From Albula goreensis (Eukaryota; Chordata; Actinopteri; Albuliformes; Albulidae): a stretch of DNA of 64,000 nucleotides. Both the position numbers and the translations under genes were made by a program. The stretch covers positions 14,274,884 to 14,338,883 of the forward strand of contig CM040753.1 of NCBI GenBank assembly GCA_022829145.1. The letters run 5' to 3'. Of the stretch, positions 33,830 through 47,489 are shown in pieces; position 1 is the stretch's first letter; every line of letters starts with the position of its first letter. The notes under the pieces are model-generated. The model had not been told where the DNA came from. It ran no database searches and was given only the letters and a program-made list of their open reading frames with translations.

Positions 33830-36800
33830 ATTTATCCTTTTTTCTGCAAACACATTTTAGTTATTGCTACACATTTATCACAGACTGCCCACCACAGCAT
33901 AGCATTCATCAAAGAAATACAAAAGCTTTGATACACAAATTTATGAAGTATCTTATTTCTGAAACAGCTATCCATAGCCCAGCTTAAACAAGAACCTTCT
34001 CTGTGTTCCTGTAGAAAATGGTTAAAGCCTTGCCGATGCATTTAAATGAATTCACTGCACAGGGTTACTCAGATTCAAGAAGCAGAACACCAGTGAATTT
34101 TAGCTGCCACAAAGGATATTTTGTTCTTCGGTTATTGTGAACAGTTGGAGATTTTTTTTAATTGTTCAAATCAAAGATGACATTTGTTTTCAGGCTAAAT
34201 GTATGTTTTATGACTACATGGATGCAACAAATTAAAAAAATTGAAAAATTCAGTCCAAAATGACATATGATACGCTACTTTTCAACATCCTCTTTAACCC
34301 CCAAAAGGAGCATGATGTCAAGAAAAATTTGATGATCTGCTTTAATGTATTGAGACAAAAATGAGCTGAGTTAAAGAAGCTATGCATGGAATTTCATGTC
34401 TATTTTAAGTTGACCTTTACAGACGCAAATTGTGTGCACATTACATTTACATTTTCACGTTTTTTATCAGGATTCCGCTGTTGCAGACAAACAATTATGT
34501 TTCTTGTTATGAGACATGTTGAATCCACATTAAGAGGTCTTGCAACAATGGCAGTCCAGTTCTGAGAGGTCTTTGTGCAGTATCCACCATAATTTAAGCA
34601 ATGGAATTAAGGTTCAATTTTAAGGCCTTTCCAATTTATTAGTAGGTTTATAGTCAATAGTACATGGTTGGTTAAGGTCAGGGGTATATTGTTGATTAGG
34701 GTTAGGACTAGTAGTTCATTGTTGTTTACAGTTATGGTTAGGGTTAGGAATAAGTTGGTTAGGTTTAGGGTTGTCAGTACATTATTGGTTAGAGTTAAAG
34801 ATAGATGTACAGTTTATCAGTTTCTGGAACCAGCCATGGTATGTAGGAGGAGCTGGCCATGTACAGCAGCTTGTCTGGTGATCAATTAAACCAACAGATA
34901 TCAGCCATTATGTCCCGATTAAAAATTCTGTCCTCCCAAGACCCAAATCAATTAAACCAAAAGTCCCTCCCCCTGCATACCCCCCACCCCCCATCTAAAT
35001 AAATATGTATAAATAAACCATAAATATGTACTCAGACATACATTCATCAGACAAAAATCAAGTAAAATAAATCAAATTATTTTAATCTTATATCCTCAAA
35101 TAGCTACAACCAACAGAAAGCTTATATATCCAATGGCTTGCTTTATTTGAGTTAAAGGAGTATACTGTAGACCTTATGCTTATAATTAGTTACAAGGTGG
35201 CAGGGCATATTTAATGGGGATTGAGGAGGGATGAGAAGAGCTACTGAAAGGTTTTATCGCAAATGATAGTGGAGCTGCTGGGATTGTGTTCTAATCACAC
35301 CTTCCCAGGGAAATCTGTCCTCTACAGTGCCGAAAAAGGTTTTCTCCCCTTATCTAACTCATTAAGTTTAGGAACGGAGGTGGATTTAAATGAAAAGGCC
35401 AAGTCCCGCATGACTGACTTCACAGGACCAGGTGGAGCAGGTTGCTGTGAAACACTGCTGAGAGCTAATTAAAGCAGACGTTGTGTGTTAATAGCATGGC
35501 CTACATTCCCACACTAACAAAAGCACTGTTTCTATCGTTCTCTGTGGTACCAACTACATTTTAAAAATATATGTAAAATTATATTTAAATTAAATTATAT
35601 TTTTAAAAAATATAATTACAATGGTGTTGTCCCATTCAGCTTAAATAAAAACTGTACCTCTTCTTACCATGGCAATTAATATGGCAAGATATTTTAATCT
35701 GCAACAGCAACTATTTTATTACCACTTATTACACCCTGACCAAGAGAAGCTAAGAGGAAATAAATGTACCTTTGTTGTTGATATTCAGAAACAAGACTGA
35801 TTGGGCTCTGGCATTCCTCCAGCTCCTCATCCCGACTCAGTCTCTACTCCACTGCCTTGGATACTATGACATTTAACACTCCAGTGACAGCATAGGTGTG
35901 TTGATCAGTTCACTGTGATGGGACAGCATATGATAGTCCTCATATCCACACCAAAAAGCCACTGGAGGAACTCTGAACTGTAACCCTAAAATATTAATAA
36001 GGTGTCAGAGTCCTGGCTGAGCCTTTGCCTGATGTGGAGGTTCGAATTGGTGAATCCGAGCCTCGGTGGGGAATGATGAGGGGTAGGCCTGTCCCTTCTG
36101 TCTGCCTCCTCACTCTCTAGTGGCCTTCACTCACCTGGTCAGGCCCAGAACCTGTGGATGCTCAAATCTTCCAGTGATGTGGGCAGTATGTAATTGATGG
36201 TAGGTCTGCATTATGGAAAGAAGCAAAATTAGTTATTTTGAGAAACAGAGGAGCCACATGCTAATGACTCTTGAAGCTGACAGGAAAGATTTTTTGTCAA
36301 GAGATCAACAGGCTGTGGGTCCAGAAAAGAGGAAAATTGGGTATAAAAAAACTGCTGGCTGCATATGACGCTGCAATTGCATTGTGGTCGTACCCTGAGA
36401 AGAATCTCCACGTAAGGTCAACAGGCCAGTCCTTAAGTCCCTCAGCAGATGGGATCTCATGGACTCTCTCACTGCTCCTTTTTATGAATTGGGAAAGCGG
36501 CTAAAATACATAAAATGACCACACTTTTGTTAGTCCTGGTAAAAGAGCCTTTTTATTTCCTGGTGGAGACTGAGTTAGCCATGCTGAGGGCCCTGCTCCA
36601 GCTGGCAGCTTTTCTGTGTAAGGTTGTCTGTGAAGCTCCCTCTTACTCACCTGTCTGTCTACTGTTTTTGTATGTTTCCTGTTCTAGCCAGTGTCAAGTT
36701 AAAGCTCCCAATTTCACCAGTGGACCCCTCTGTGTCAAATATTAAAATGATTCTTATGAAAAGATACAGCAAATGAGAAAGCATTCTGATTTAAAACACC

Positions 36801-37130
36801 ACTTTATATTTTTTGTATCATCACAGGTCCAACGTGGCTAGAACAATAAGAATGTGATGCAACTATTACGCAAATTTTGAAATGGGTCCTATATATTGCA
36901 GCTTTCATTGGCTTTGACATTTTAAACTCCAAATCCCTCATGCTTTAAACCATTTAGCCGATAGCTTAATGAAATTGTCTAATAAGATACATGGCACAAT
37001 ACAAGCTATCTTTGGCTGTCTACCCAGTCTTTTGTCTTGGCAGTTATTGTTAACATTATAACCAAATGACATAGAAATTTCCCTGGAAAAAAGACACATT
37101 TTTAAACAGACATGGATCATGAATTGGTTT
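33830..37130. other. Intergenic, no gene seen
   Basis: Apart from the telomere-like tract the stretch is non-repetitive. Around 35220-35480 it contains an uninterrupted, moderately GC-balanced block that could be conserved non-coding DNA. Open frames are short and unrecognised. Confidence 0.35.
34650..34800. repeat. Telomere-like GGGTTAG-containing degenerate tandem tract
   Basis: GGGTTAGGACTAG, GGTTAGGGTTAGGAA and GGTTAGGTTTAGGGTTG occur within three or four loose units of roughly 45 bp. Only short GGTTAG doublets are present, so it is a minisatellite with a telomere-like core more than a true interstitial telomere. Confidence 0.65.
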
Positions 37131-37266
37131 CTTATTTCAGGCCTTTGGGTTAAACAGAGGTGTGTAGATCAAAGGAACTCAGTACATTTGTAAAAGCTCT
37201 ATTATGTGGCTACTGAATTCCTTTGATCTATGTATCTTGGTTTTTAGCCTGAAGGCCTGAAATAAG
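37131..37266. repeat. Long foldback (about 53-bp imperfect arms)
   Basis: Left arm 37131-37184 begins CTTATTTCAGGCCTT and ends TAGATCAAAGGAACTCAGTA. The right arm 37211-37266 is its inverted copy, beginning TACTGAATTCCTTTGATCTA and ending AAGGCCTGAAATAAG. The outer 15 bp are exact and the inner 20 bp match at 19. The loop is about 26 bp. It could be a tiny foldback MITE or a transcribed hairpin. Confidence 0.85.
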
Positions 37267-38289
37267 AGCACAGTGCATTTCTCTCTCAAATTTCTATTAC
37301 TTTTTCAGTTTACCATTTGTTAATAGCCTAGCTACAGAAGATGAAGCTCTGACTGGCCAACTCTAGTAGCACATAACACAATTTTCCTTTAGCCTTTGAT
37401 CACCAATAATTTAAAAAATCAGTGGTAAAAATGACTGCTCTCAGGAATGTGAGATCAGTCTTCCTTACACATTACACTACAAATAAATACACTGTCCCTG
37501 CGGTGCATTTGTTTTGCGCACTGATGTGTCCTCATTGGTGCAGTATATGGAACAGTGTTACTGTCTGTAGGAGTGAGTGGTACAAGGGTAGGAATGGTTC
37601 ACCAGCAGAAACCCATGCCTTCTACTGTCCTGATGTGATGCTGGTCTACTGGAAAGGACCTAATTCATATTTTTTGAGTGGTTAAGTCAAACATGTCAGC
37701 TGAAAGATTGAAGACCAAGTAACTGATAATTATATGTTTACTAAAGGTGGTTTAGATATATAGTGACCTTATAAAGCTTGCTGGAAACTGTCTTAGCCAT
37801 TTCACCATAATTAATAATGAAATTGTACATTCCAGGCCAGGATATACCAATAAGAAGAAAGTGAATAAAATTATGCAGCTAATATTTCTGATAATATCCA
37901 GTAGGTTTTACATTAAGATGTCTCAATCTTTTTCAGGCCACATAAGGACAAGTTCAGTGAATGATGGGAAAAACATGGGGGAGTCAAACTGTACCTCATT
38001 TTATTTGTTTCAACCATCAAGACCAGCAGCTGTCCCCAATGTTTTCCATTATTAAAATAAAGAGGAAGCATCCAGTTACTTCAAATTTGATTATGTGGTA
38101 ATTATTTCAGCTTTGAGAAACCAAATATACAATGTACAGTAGCTGTAGGGGTCTTAGCGGCTACCCTCAATATCTTGCAGGAGGTTATGGGAAAAGCAAG
38201 TCTGGTTTTCTCAGAAAGAAAGGGTTTTCAGGCAGGGCTTTGGGTACATTGCTCACATCTGAACTTCCCTGCCTGCCTGGTCATAACTC

Positions 38290-38415
38290 CAGCCATTATG
38301 GCTGAACTGCCTCCCTTCATTATGGCTAAGCTGCCACCAGCCATTATGGCTCAAAAGCCACTCACCATTATGTCTCAATTGGCATCCACTATTACAGCTC
38401 AACTGCCACACGCCA
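38290..38415. repeat. 27-bp degenerate tandem repeat (about five units)
   Basis: Units of the form CAGCCATTATGGCTGAACTGC recur with substitutions. The open plus-strand frame over it is repeat-derived. Confidence 0.75.
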
Positions 38416-40244
38416 AGGAAGGTATGGCAGTCTGGAGTTTAACACAGGCCTTTTACATCACTTCTTCAACATGGAGTTAACACTCAGAACCTGTCTGCAC
38501 CAAGAAAATGATCTTGTTCCAAGTCTGTTCATAAGTGGTTGGTGGGGTTGAGATCTGGGGTCCTGCATCATGCTCAGGTGAGTGTGTAAAATAAACACCC
38601 CATCTGTATGGCCAATGATAGGCCTTGCTTTGCCAACCTGTCATTTCCTAAATGTAAAATATTTTAGTTCCTCACCAGTTCTCAGTCCCCAAAGCACTAC
38701 TCATCATGACAACCTATGAGATGGATACAATGGTTGCACATCCAATCAGGTGCAGTGAAAGGTCTGTAAAACCCTGTCTCTGCAACACTCTCCACACGCT
38801 CCAGTAAAATTACACAGGAGGTCCTCAGTCTGCAATTACAGGCATTTGTAAGAGACGCCTGTGTTTGCTGGCAAGTCTTATTCTGCCTAAGGAAGAAGGG
38901 AGACGTATTTACAGAGGAACATCCCACAGAGCTGGTTTTGTCCCAAACCTCTCACCATAATTGAATTAATTACAATAATTCAGACTGCACTAAACTGGCA
39001 GTCAGTTACTCTAAATCTTTGGGAAAATGACAATGTAGTGGTACTGTGAGTGCAGCTGATGCAGGGGCAGACGGGTGATTATTGGGCTCCATGGGAACAG
39101 CACTTGGGGCCCAGCCTGGCTCCACCATGGCAGCACTACGTGGCAGGAGAGCAACCTGACCCACACCTGGGCCAGCACTCCACAGGTGGGGGGCCAGTCG
39201 CTATAGAAACTACATGAAAATTCCAGGAAGATGGGTGCATAAGGGAAAAATCATGATGACCACTAACTAAATATTTTACATGGTATATGCATTGTCCCTC
39301 GGTAGGAAAATGTTCACCCAGGGCAAACCTTTGGAGCTCAGTTGATGAATGACATGTTTCCTTGCCTGCTGCTGGTCAAAGCATATTTGTGGGCTCTGGC
39401 AAAGAGGATGCAGTGTTTACCCAGGCCTCTCAGCATTCTGACCTGTGCTTCTGCCACAGGCCATTCAAAAGGAAAGTCACAATGCTCTGCATCAGCTGTC
39501 ATAAAATGGCAGCCCACGGGTCAAATACTGCCCCCAGCAAATCTTAACAACTTACAATTGTATGGCTTTGATTGTTTGCTTTATTGTACCAACAAATCCA
39601 AGTTTCTCTGTGTTAGCATTTTGCTGGAAATATTCCGCATGGTGGCACTAGGCTGATGGTTTCAGGTTGCTTTACTCACGTAGTTTACATTATGCCCTAG
39701 ACAGAAAACATAAATCTCATTATTAGCTAAAAATAACACATAGATGCATTTAAGCACATGCATTTAAGCTTGTATATGAAGTGTGAACAGCCTCTCTGAG
39801 AGAAGCATCATAACTCAGATGATCTAGATGTATGACTCTTTAGCAGCTTTATTGAGCACTAATGGAATTTGACCAAAGAATTAATAATTATTACATACCT
39901 TGGCACAAAGGGTGCCAAATTGAAATTCATCATCAAAAATGAGGAGATGAAAACAACTGTCTTCTAAAATAATACATTCAAACAAATACATGAAATTTTC
40001 TACATTTTTACAGAACATAGAACAGCACATTACAGGTATTTGGTTAAACTTGCGCAGCTCATCTTTACCAAAGACCTGCGTACTTTTAAAAATAACAATT
40101 TTACAAAATGTAATTTCTGCACTATTGTCGTTTCCTCAAATTAGGCACAAAACTGAACATGTTTGTTCTTTACAGTACATTTTTAATTTCTGATCTTCAT
40201 TTCCAAACTACTGAGACTCTATTTGCTGGACATATTTTTGGGGT

Positions 40245-40640
40245 GGTCAGGGGCCTGAACTGCCCCTCCCCTTGCACAGTTAGCCTAATCCCCCAAGATA
40301 GTGTTAGCTGAAGTGCCCTTCCCACTGTAGACAGTGTTAGTCAAACTGCCCATCCCCTAGATACAGTGTTAGCCTGACTACACCAATCCCCCCTCTGAAA
40401 AGCAGTGTAAGCCTAACTGCCCCCACCCTGCAGACAATGTTAGCCAAACTGCCCCCACCCAACAGACTGTATAAACCTAACTGGCTGTCTCACTTCTGGC
40501 AGTGTTAGTCTAACTGCCCCTCCTGCTCCAGACAGCAAAAGTCTAAGTGCCCCCTCCCAGCAATACCTAACTGCACCTACCAAGGAGAGCTTAGGTCTAC
40601 AAATCCCGACAGATAGTGTTAGTGCCTGCATGGAATGTAC
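40245..40640. repeat. Degenerate minisatellite, about 38-bp unit (about ten copies)
   Basis: Units carry AGACAGTGTTAG followed by CCTAACTGCCCC(T/A)CCC, with variable spacing and many substitutions, indicating an old array. Confidence 0.8.
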
Positions 40641-40824
40641 TGATGCATTGAACGTACTGATGACTTTTTTCATGGCACGTGCTGACTTGAGCGCACATCA
40701 GTGTATATTCCTTCGCTGAAAAAAATGTGTTTCCCCAGAGGGCTTTCTCCTGTCAGTCCAGACAGACAATCACAGATCACCTTACAGACTAACTGTGAAA
40801 ACAACCTGCAGCACAGCAGGGGGG

Positions 40825-40980
40825 ACACTGCCAAGTGAAGATGACTGGGTGTTAATGGCTTTGTGTGCCGTGTGACAGGTGAAGATGGCTGGGGGTTTAA
40901 TGTCTTTGTGTGCCATGTGTCAGGTGAAGATGGCTGGTTATTTAGGGTCTTTGTGTGCACTGTGTCAGGTTTCCCAGGCA
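40825..40980. repeat. Three-copy tandem repeat, about 57-bp unit
   Basis: The block GTGAAGATGGCTGG ... CTTTGTGTGCC.TGTGTCAG occurs three times in succession. No gene evidence. Confidence 0.8.
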
Positions 40981-41544
40981 CATGCCCCCTCATTGTACCG
41001 TTTACTAACATTTCCAAAGGCCAAGGTGTCAGGGGGCCATTTATATCTGCCTTAAGTAGAATGTTCCAATTAACCCCCCTCCCCTCAAATGTAACTAAAC
41101 CATGTTTATTAACACAATTTTAGTGTAAAGGACAATAGAGGACCAAAGGAATTTCATAATTTTTCAATGGCTTTACTACAAACTTTCAGCATCAATGTAC
41201 GCATTGTTTTATGCATTGAATGTCCATGTTTTTAACATGAAAGGTTATTTCACATTAAAATAATGAAAGCAATGAAATATATTCTTTTTTAAGGCCAGCT
41301 GTGGCACTTAACTTCTGCCTTGAATATCTATTCAAAGACAAATATATATACCTGTCTACAGTTTTAAGGCCACACTTACCTGTGGGGCAGCGTGGAGAGT
41401 GCATGGTACAGTAAGTCCAACACAGAGTCCCACCCCTCAGACAAGACTCAAAACAAATGTTAAACAGAATGGAGTCATTTGGGCAATGTCCCTGAATACA
41501 TTAACCACCAATCCTCTGAGCTGCCAGCCCTTCAGCCTGCCATG

Positions 41545-41690
41545 ATTGCATGGCAGAGAATAGGGGAGAGGCTACTAATGAATGGCAGAGAGAAGGGGAG
41601 GGGCATCTACTGCATGGCAGAAAGAAAGGGAGGGGCTTCTACTGAACGGCAGAGAGAAGGGGAGGAGTTTCCACTGCAAGGCAGAGAGTT
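41545..41690. repeat. Minisatellite, about 36-bp unit (four to five copies)
   Basis: ATGGCAGAGAGAAGGGGAGG followed by a GGCTTCTACTGA-like segment repeats four to five times. Confidence 0.85.
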
Positions 41691-42326
41691 TTTCAAAGTA
41701 CTAGTTTCCCAGAGGCTGTTTCCTCAGAGGATATGGTGGCTTCCACAGGGGGATAAAACACGTAAAGTGATGACATAGGGTTCACTCTGTAAGGAGGGGT
41801 TTTTTGTTTTAAACAAAGACTCTGTTTCTTTTGGAAAGGCTCAGCTCATTCACTTTCTTTCCTTTGAGCTTTACACTAATCATAGGCTTTAAGAGCAGTG
41901 CCCCCCTGCCTCAGGTTTTTAAAACATTTGTACAAAGAATTACGAACAGAGCTACAAGTGCTGGCTTAAGCAAAACTTTGTCAACAAAATGGACAGCCAC
42001 AAATAATTCTGTGGTCACAGAAATGTTCTGTTGTCTCCTAGTACAACTATTAGTACAACTCATCCCTACATTGAAAAGGTAAAAAGTATGATTAGCACCA
42101 AACATCATTTATATTGATCATTTTTATGCTATGGTATGTTATGGTTATGTATTACGGTAATATGGTCAAGTATTTATATTATGTGCATTCTCAAGTTCAA
42201 TCTACTGAAAAGGATTATTCATTATGTTGACACATACAAGTCCATAGTTAATTATGTATGCAAATGCCTTTGGTTACAAAAAATACCTATACCAAAATCA
42301 CAGTAGAAAAACTAGTGAAATACTGA

Positions 42327-42442
<116 letters not shown>

Positions 42443-42444
42443 GG

Positions 42445-44575
42445 TGGGTGTGTGCAGGACAGGTGGTGCGTTTTATTTAACAGATACTTTATCGTAAAGC
42501 ATTATTAATAATATTAATAATATTATATAATTAATAATATAATATTCTCTTCAGAGGACAAACCCAAAACGTTAGACCAACATGTCAATACTAATAATAA
42601 AAATGGTATTGAGCTATATTCTTGCATGAGTACCTTTTAAAATGGCTTAAACTAAAAACAAATTTTAAGTGATTACTGTGCCCTTCTGTTTTTTTGTGAG
42701 TTTTTTTTAAGCTCTCAGTAATCCGTGGTGTTGAGTTTCAATCATCTTTGAATGATATTATAATCCATTTTGCCTTTGGGTTTTTGTGTAAGTCACAGTG
42801 TGTGATCGTAGGCAAACAGCAGATCCTATAAGGCTGCACATAAAATGCATGATTGAGTGTTTCATACTTCACTGCTCCTCTATACCCCCCCTTCCCCCAG
42901 CTCAGGGAGGCCTTTTTTCCCTCCTGTTGTCACAGTGATTATATTTCCTTCCTTATACGCATTTGGTGGGCTTGTAAATCATAAAATCTTTCTACAACAC
43001 CGTTATTGCCTTCAGCACCTGTACTTTGAAACATGAACTCAGAAAGTGAATACTTATGTTCTTTTTTGTGTCTCTGTTTTACATTTCATTGCCTGGAGAA
43101 GAAAATTACTGAGACAGACATAATTCAGCAGTGACATAATAAACTAGGAGAACTACCTATCAAAAATGACAACAGGAGCTGTCAGGTGGCAGATGGGAAG
43201 AGTAAAACAGCACTGTACAATTACATATTGAAATTCACATGAAGATACTGAAAACTCTGATATACTATATCTCCAGAATGTGTACAATGTGTTTAAAGAC
43301 AGGGCAAAGCCATACATCCATAAAGGAGCCAGCTGAATGCACAACCACTGGTAAACTGCCAAATCATGTCGCAAAAGAATAATTATAAATGCTGCCATTA
43401 CTAACAGACGGCTAGCGCTACATTAAATACAGTGGATAGAGTCCTAGAAATTGCAAGTAAAACATAATTGCCTATGCTTAACTTTGCACCAAAACATTAA
43501 CCCAGAGACATGTTTAACATAGACACACAGACAACACAGACACACTAACACAACACGGCCCAGGCATATCTAACATGGATCACCACAGACACATTACATA
43601 TATACATTTTTTTTTCATGGCTTACAAGCACTTTTGAAACAGAGATCACTTTCCAAACCAAGTAACACAACACACTGCACAGAATCAGGCTGTCACAAAA
43701 TCCAGTAAGTGCATCTAAACAATACTTTGTCACCTAATGAAAAGTTCAGTTATCATTTCACAAGAGTGCACAAAAAACTAAGTGCCACCTGAGGGCATGC
43801 AGTTTTTATGGACTTTTCAGTGGTCTATTTTCATGGTGATGCAGATTAGACTATGCAAGCATCTGAAGATCATAACAAAAGCTGCAATCATTGTCCCAAT
43901 AGGTAGCAGGTGACTACAAACTACCATAATGTGCAGTCAACAGACATATACTGTAACACAGAGGACCACAGGCACATTAACACAACACATGTATCATGTG
44001 TTTATCGTCACCTCAGACTAATAGTGTGATATATCATACAGTTGGTCTTGTGCACATGTAAAATCTCCCTTTTAAATTGAATAGGTATGCAACAGTTTCA
44101 TACAAGAACAAAGTCAAGTGCTTTGCTGACTGATATTTCATGTTAGATTGTTATGTGGACTGACAGAATCATTGACTCTGGTCCATTGTTACGGAGCTGA
44201 GGAGGCTGCGGGAGGTGGATCAGTCGGATAAAGACTGCGCTGTCATTGTGAGGCGAGGTGTTTCATTGTTACACCAGTCCTATAGAAGGACAGCTGGCTT
44301 CCTGCCAAATTAGGCCCAGGGAACAGGATGCTGGATCCCCCCGCTGCTCGTCTTGACCACTGGCCCCTGAAGACCTTTGTCAGTGGACAGAAACAAGCAG
44401 AAAGCCCCTCTACACCCCTGCCCCATCTCAGTGGTGGCCCGACCCAAGACAGGACCCCCACCCTAGGTAGGATGGAACATATTGTCCCCTCAGTCCAGCC
44501 TGTGGAAAGAGGAGAAGCAGTCATGCATTCATACTGAGCTCTGACCACCCTGGAGCAGGAGGAAGGTTGGTCCTG
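42445..44575. other. Intergenic, no gene seen
   Basis: AT-rich unique sequence with TAATAATATTA-type simple tracts near 42500-42545. A longer minus-strand frame at 44243-44692 runs into the adjacent tandem array and has no recognisable domain. Confidence 0.4.
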
Positions 44576-44584
44576 CCCTCCAAC

Positions 44585-44850
44585 ACAGATGGACAGACTC
44601 CAGTACAGACCGTCAGACTCATGTGCAGACAGACAAACAGACTTCAGCATAGATGGATGGACTCCAGTGCAGACAGATAGACTCAAGCACAAATAGACAG
44701 TCTCTTGCAGACTGACAGATTCCAGTGCAGAGAGACAGTCTCCAGCACAGCTGGATGGACTTCAGTACAGATGGACAGACTCCAGTACAGGTGGAAGGAC
44801 TCAGGTGTAGATACATGTGCTCTTGCACAGACTGACAGGTTCCAGGGAAG
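44585..44850. repeat. Degenerate minisatellite of GGACAGACTCCAGTACAGA units
   Basis: About a dozen units of 19-24 bp resembling GATGGACAGACTCCAGTACA. Frames through the array are repeat-derived. Confidence 0.85.
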
Positions 44851-45755
44851 TGTTTCTCTGAGACTGGGGAGGTATAGGCAGGTCCTTGCACTGGTGAGCT
44901 TTGATTGTATGACATGCTGCTGGTTACACTGGTTTCATTGCTAGAGCATGTATCTTTCCTTGTCTCTCCCTCAATGATCATTTTGGAATACCCAGCTAAA
45001 TATAATTATGAACATGCTTTAGCCATACATGGAAAAATGGGATTTTTCATTTAAAATGATGTATTGAAAACATTGGGATCAAGTATACCACTGTATTACA
45101 CTATGGAAGAAATGGTAATAAATGTTACTAATATTATACATTTTAACAACAGTTTCAAGAGCTCAGTGATACAGTATGAACATGCATGATAATCCCCTGC
45201 TGGATTTGCAGAACTTCCATCACTTATAGAGATGTTCTTGCATATTTATCTAGTGATAGGTAAATATTTAGAAAAAAAACATATTGTTCCAGTTCACCCA
45301 GATCCAGGAAATTTGCCTGGTGATTGGGTTTCTCAAACAGAATCTCTGTCGATTGATAAAATGTGTGTTAAAATGGCATTAGGATCCTTAACTTTGCAAG
45401 GATAGACAGCAATTTGGTGGTGCAGATAGTTTAAACAGAATTTGTGTTTCTGAGTCCACTTAAGGATGCATATGGTAATACTTCTAAGTAAGCCAGTGAG
45501 ATGATTCATTTGGTTCTGAGTTGAAAGCCTTCCCTGGGGATGTCTTCTCTGCCGTTTGTCAGGTATTGTACCATGACATATTGGAACCTGTGTAAGAATT
45601 TAAAATCATTCAGAAAGTTACACAAATATTACACTTCATCACAACTAATAGACATTTTAAATACGAAAATGTTTGTTGCATCTTATGGTTTCGTATAAAT
45701 TTAATCTGTTGTGAAAAAGTGTGCCCGTGTGTAAACAGTTTTTGTGTGCTGGTAG
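44850..45755. other. Intergenic, no gene seen
   Basis: AT-rich unique sequence with no exon or RNA gene recognised on either strand. Confidence 0.4.
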
Positions 45756-46187
45756 TCATGGCAATGTGTGATGTGTCAGGTCTGTGAGGTGTCTGAGGGC
45801 AGGGGGGCCGGGGGTGTCAGTGGCACACTGCGGACAGACTGACCTCTGCACCCCAGCATTGAGTGGCCAGTCTTTGTGAGGCAGCTGTACAAAGCCAAAG
45901 CCGCATGGACCATGGGCTGAGCTGATTACAGATCCATGGCAGAGCTGAACCGAGGGCCAGTGGCCGTACTGACAGGCCCCAGGCCACGCGGGGTCTCTGG
46001 CCACACTCACCCCTGACCAATGTGACCCCATGACCCCTGCATGTTTGGACACGTCTGGCCACAGAATAGCACCAGCGATAATCCAGCCCATCAGAACAAG
46101 GGCCAGCTCACCCACCATGCACAGAAGAAAAGTTGGCATGGCGACGCAGTGGCGCTTCATCTTGGCAACTTTGTGGGCGGGCTTCAT
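45756..46187 (-). CDS. Unrecognised open frame with a hydrophobic segment (candidate exon)
   Basis: I do not recognise this frame. From the ATG at 46187 it is open for 143 codons in a GC-richer, CpG-retaining patch. Residues 1-16 are basic (KVAKMKRH), and residues about 20-43 form one hydrophobic stretch (FLLCMVGELALVLMGWIIAG), as in a signal-anchor protein. A GTGAGT donor-like site at 46010-46005 would end a 59-codon phase-0 exon. Downstream residues are Cys/His/Pro-rich and look less protein-like. No human gene is known to me between OPA1 and HES1, so chance or a regulatory block is at least as likely. Confidence 0.2.
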   Translation of the reverse strand: MKPAHKVAKMKRHCVAMPTFLLCMVGELALVLMGWIIAGAILWPDVSKHAGVMGSHWSGVSVARDPAWPGACQYGHWPSVQLCHGSVISSAHGPCGFGFVQLPHKDWPLNAGVQRSVCPQCATDTPGPPALRHLTDLTHHTLP

Positions 46188-47029
46188 ACAGGGATGATCC
46201 CAGATTGCCGTTTTTGATCAGTCTGGAAGAATACATTCATTTCTTTCAGTTTCTCCCATGACATCTTTACCTTGGATACGGTTTTTGTTTCCAATATCTA
46301 AGCAACAACAACAGCATAAATACTGACACATTCTATTACTGATAACAGAATCAATATAAAATACTGGTTAGAACAAGGTAAATTGTATTAGGTAAAAGTT
46401 ATATTTTACTTTATTGAACTAGGTTGGTCAACTGAAAACATTTGTAGTGACAGCCTGGTAAAAAGTGAGTAGAAAATAAGGGACTGTTTGACCAATCAGA
46501 TGTAATGGTTGATTAGTCGACCATGATGCAGTTTTCATGGCTTTTTTACTGGGACTTTTATTAGGTTAATAGTATTCTCCTGAGAAGTGCCAAGGGACCA
46601 TCAATATCCTCAGAGACTCAAGACCACAGTAGAACATTTCATCTGAGGAATGGTACCTTTTACTGCACAGAACCTTCAGCATTGTACTGGGGCATTCAGT
46701 TTCTGTTTGGTCCACAGAGGAGAGTCCCCCTGCTGGCCCACAAAGTTGTTCTTCAGCAGCAGCTTAGTTTTCCTTAGAGGTATCCAGTTCAACTGGTGGA
46801 TATATGTATAATCTCTATGTGGAAACTGCTTTTCATGCGAATAGCAACACTATCAAAAGCTAACAATTACACAGATAAACAATATGTAAACAGATTGTAA
46901 ACAGATTACAATACGAATGTATGAGCAAGATACCATATAAAGTGTAGCATATGCCATATGCTTTGGCAAAGGGCATGGAGTGCCAGAGGATGCTTTCCAG
47001 TTGAAAATGGTAAAAGAGAAAGAAGTAAG

Positions 47030-47050
47030 AGAGAGAGAGAGAGAGAGAGA
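47030..47050. repeat. (GA)n microsatellite
   Basis: Short GAGAGA run of about ten units in otherwise unique intergenic DNA. Confidence 0.9.
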
Positions 47051-47489
47051 CAAGGTTAATAAAAACAATGATAAGGTCTCACTTGTGAAATCAGAGCTTA
47101 CTGCAACTCATGATCATAGTACCTGTGTTACATGTGCAAAGTAACCTAGTTCAGCAGGAATCTCGACTATAATATATTAGTAACACCTGCATCTATGCAT
47201 ATTTGGATTTTTAGTTGTTTTTTTTTTCTTTTAGCTATCCACTGAAGGTGAGCTATTGCTATATGGTGGACCATAAAGGCTGACACATGTACACACATAC
47301 ATACATACATATGGGTGCATTTGTGTATAAAGCTGGTAGAAAGTAGTGTATTTTGCTGTACATCCACAGTAGTAGAATATGAATTATGGATACAAGTAGC
47401 AACAGTGAATGTACTTTCCCTCTGTTATTCATTTGATGTGGAGAAACTGCACGATAAGGTGAACACTGCCTCCTGACCAATGGTCCTTG

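Noticed and set aside
34650..34800. True interstitial telomere
   Set aside because: Only isolated TTAGGG doublets inside longer units, not a continuous hexamer run.
44243..44692. 149-codon minus-strand frame
   Set aside because: Runs through a degenerate 20-bp tandem array; no recognisable protein.
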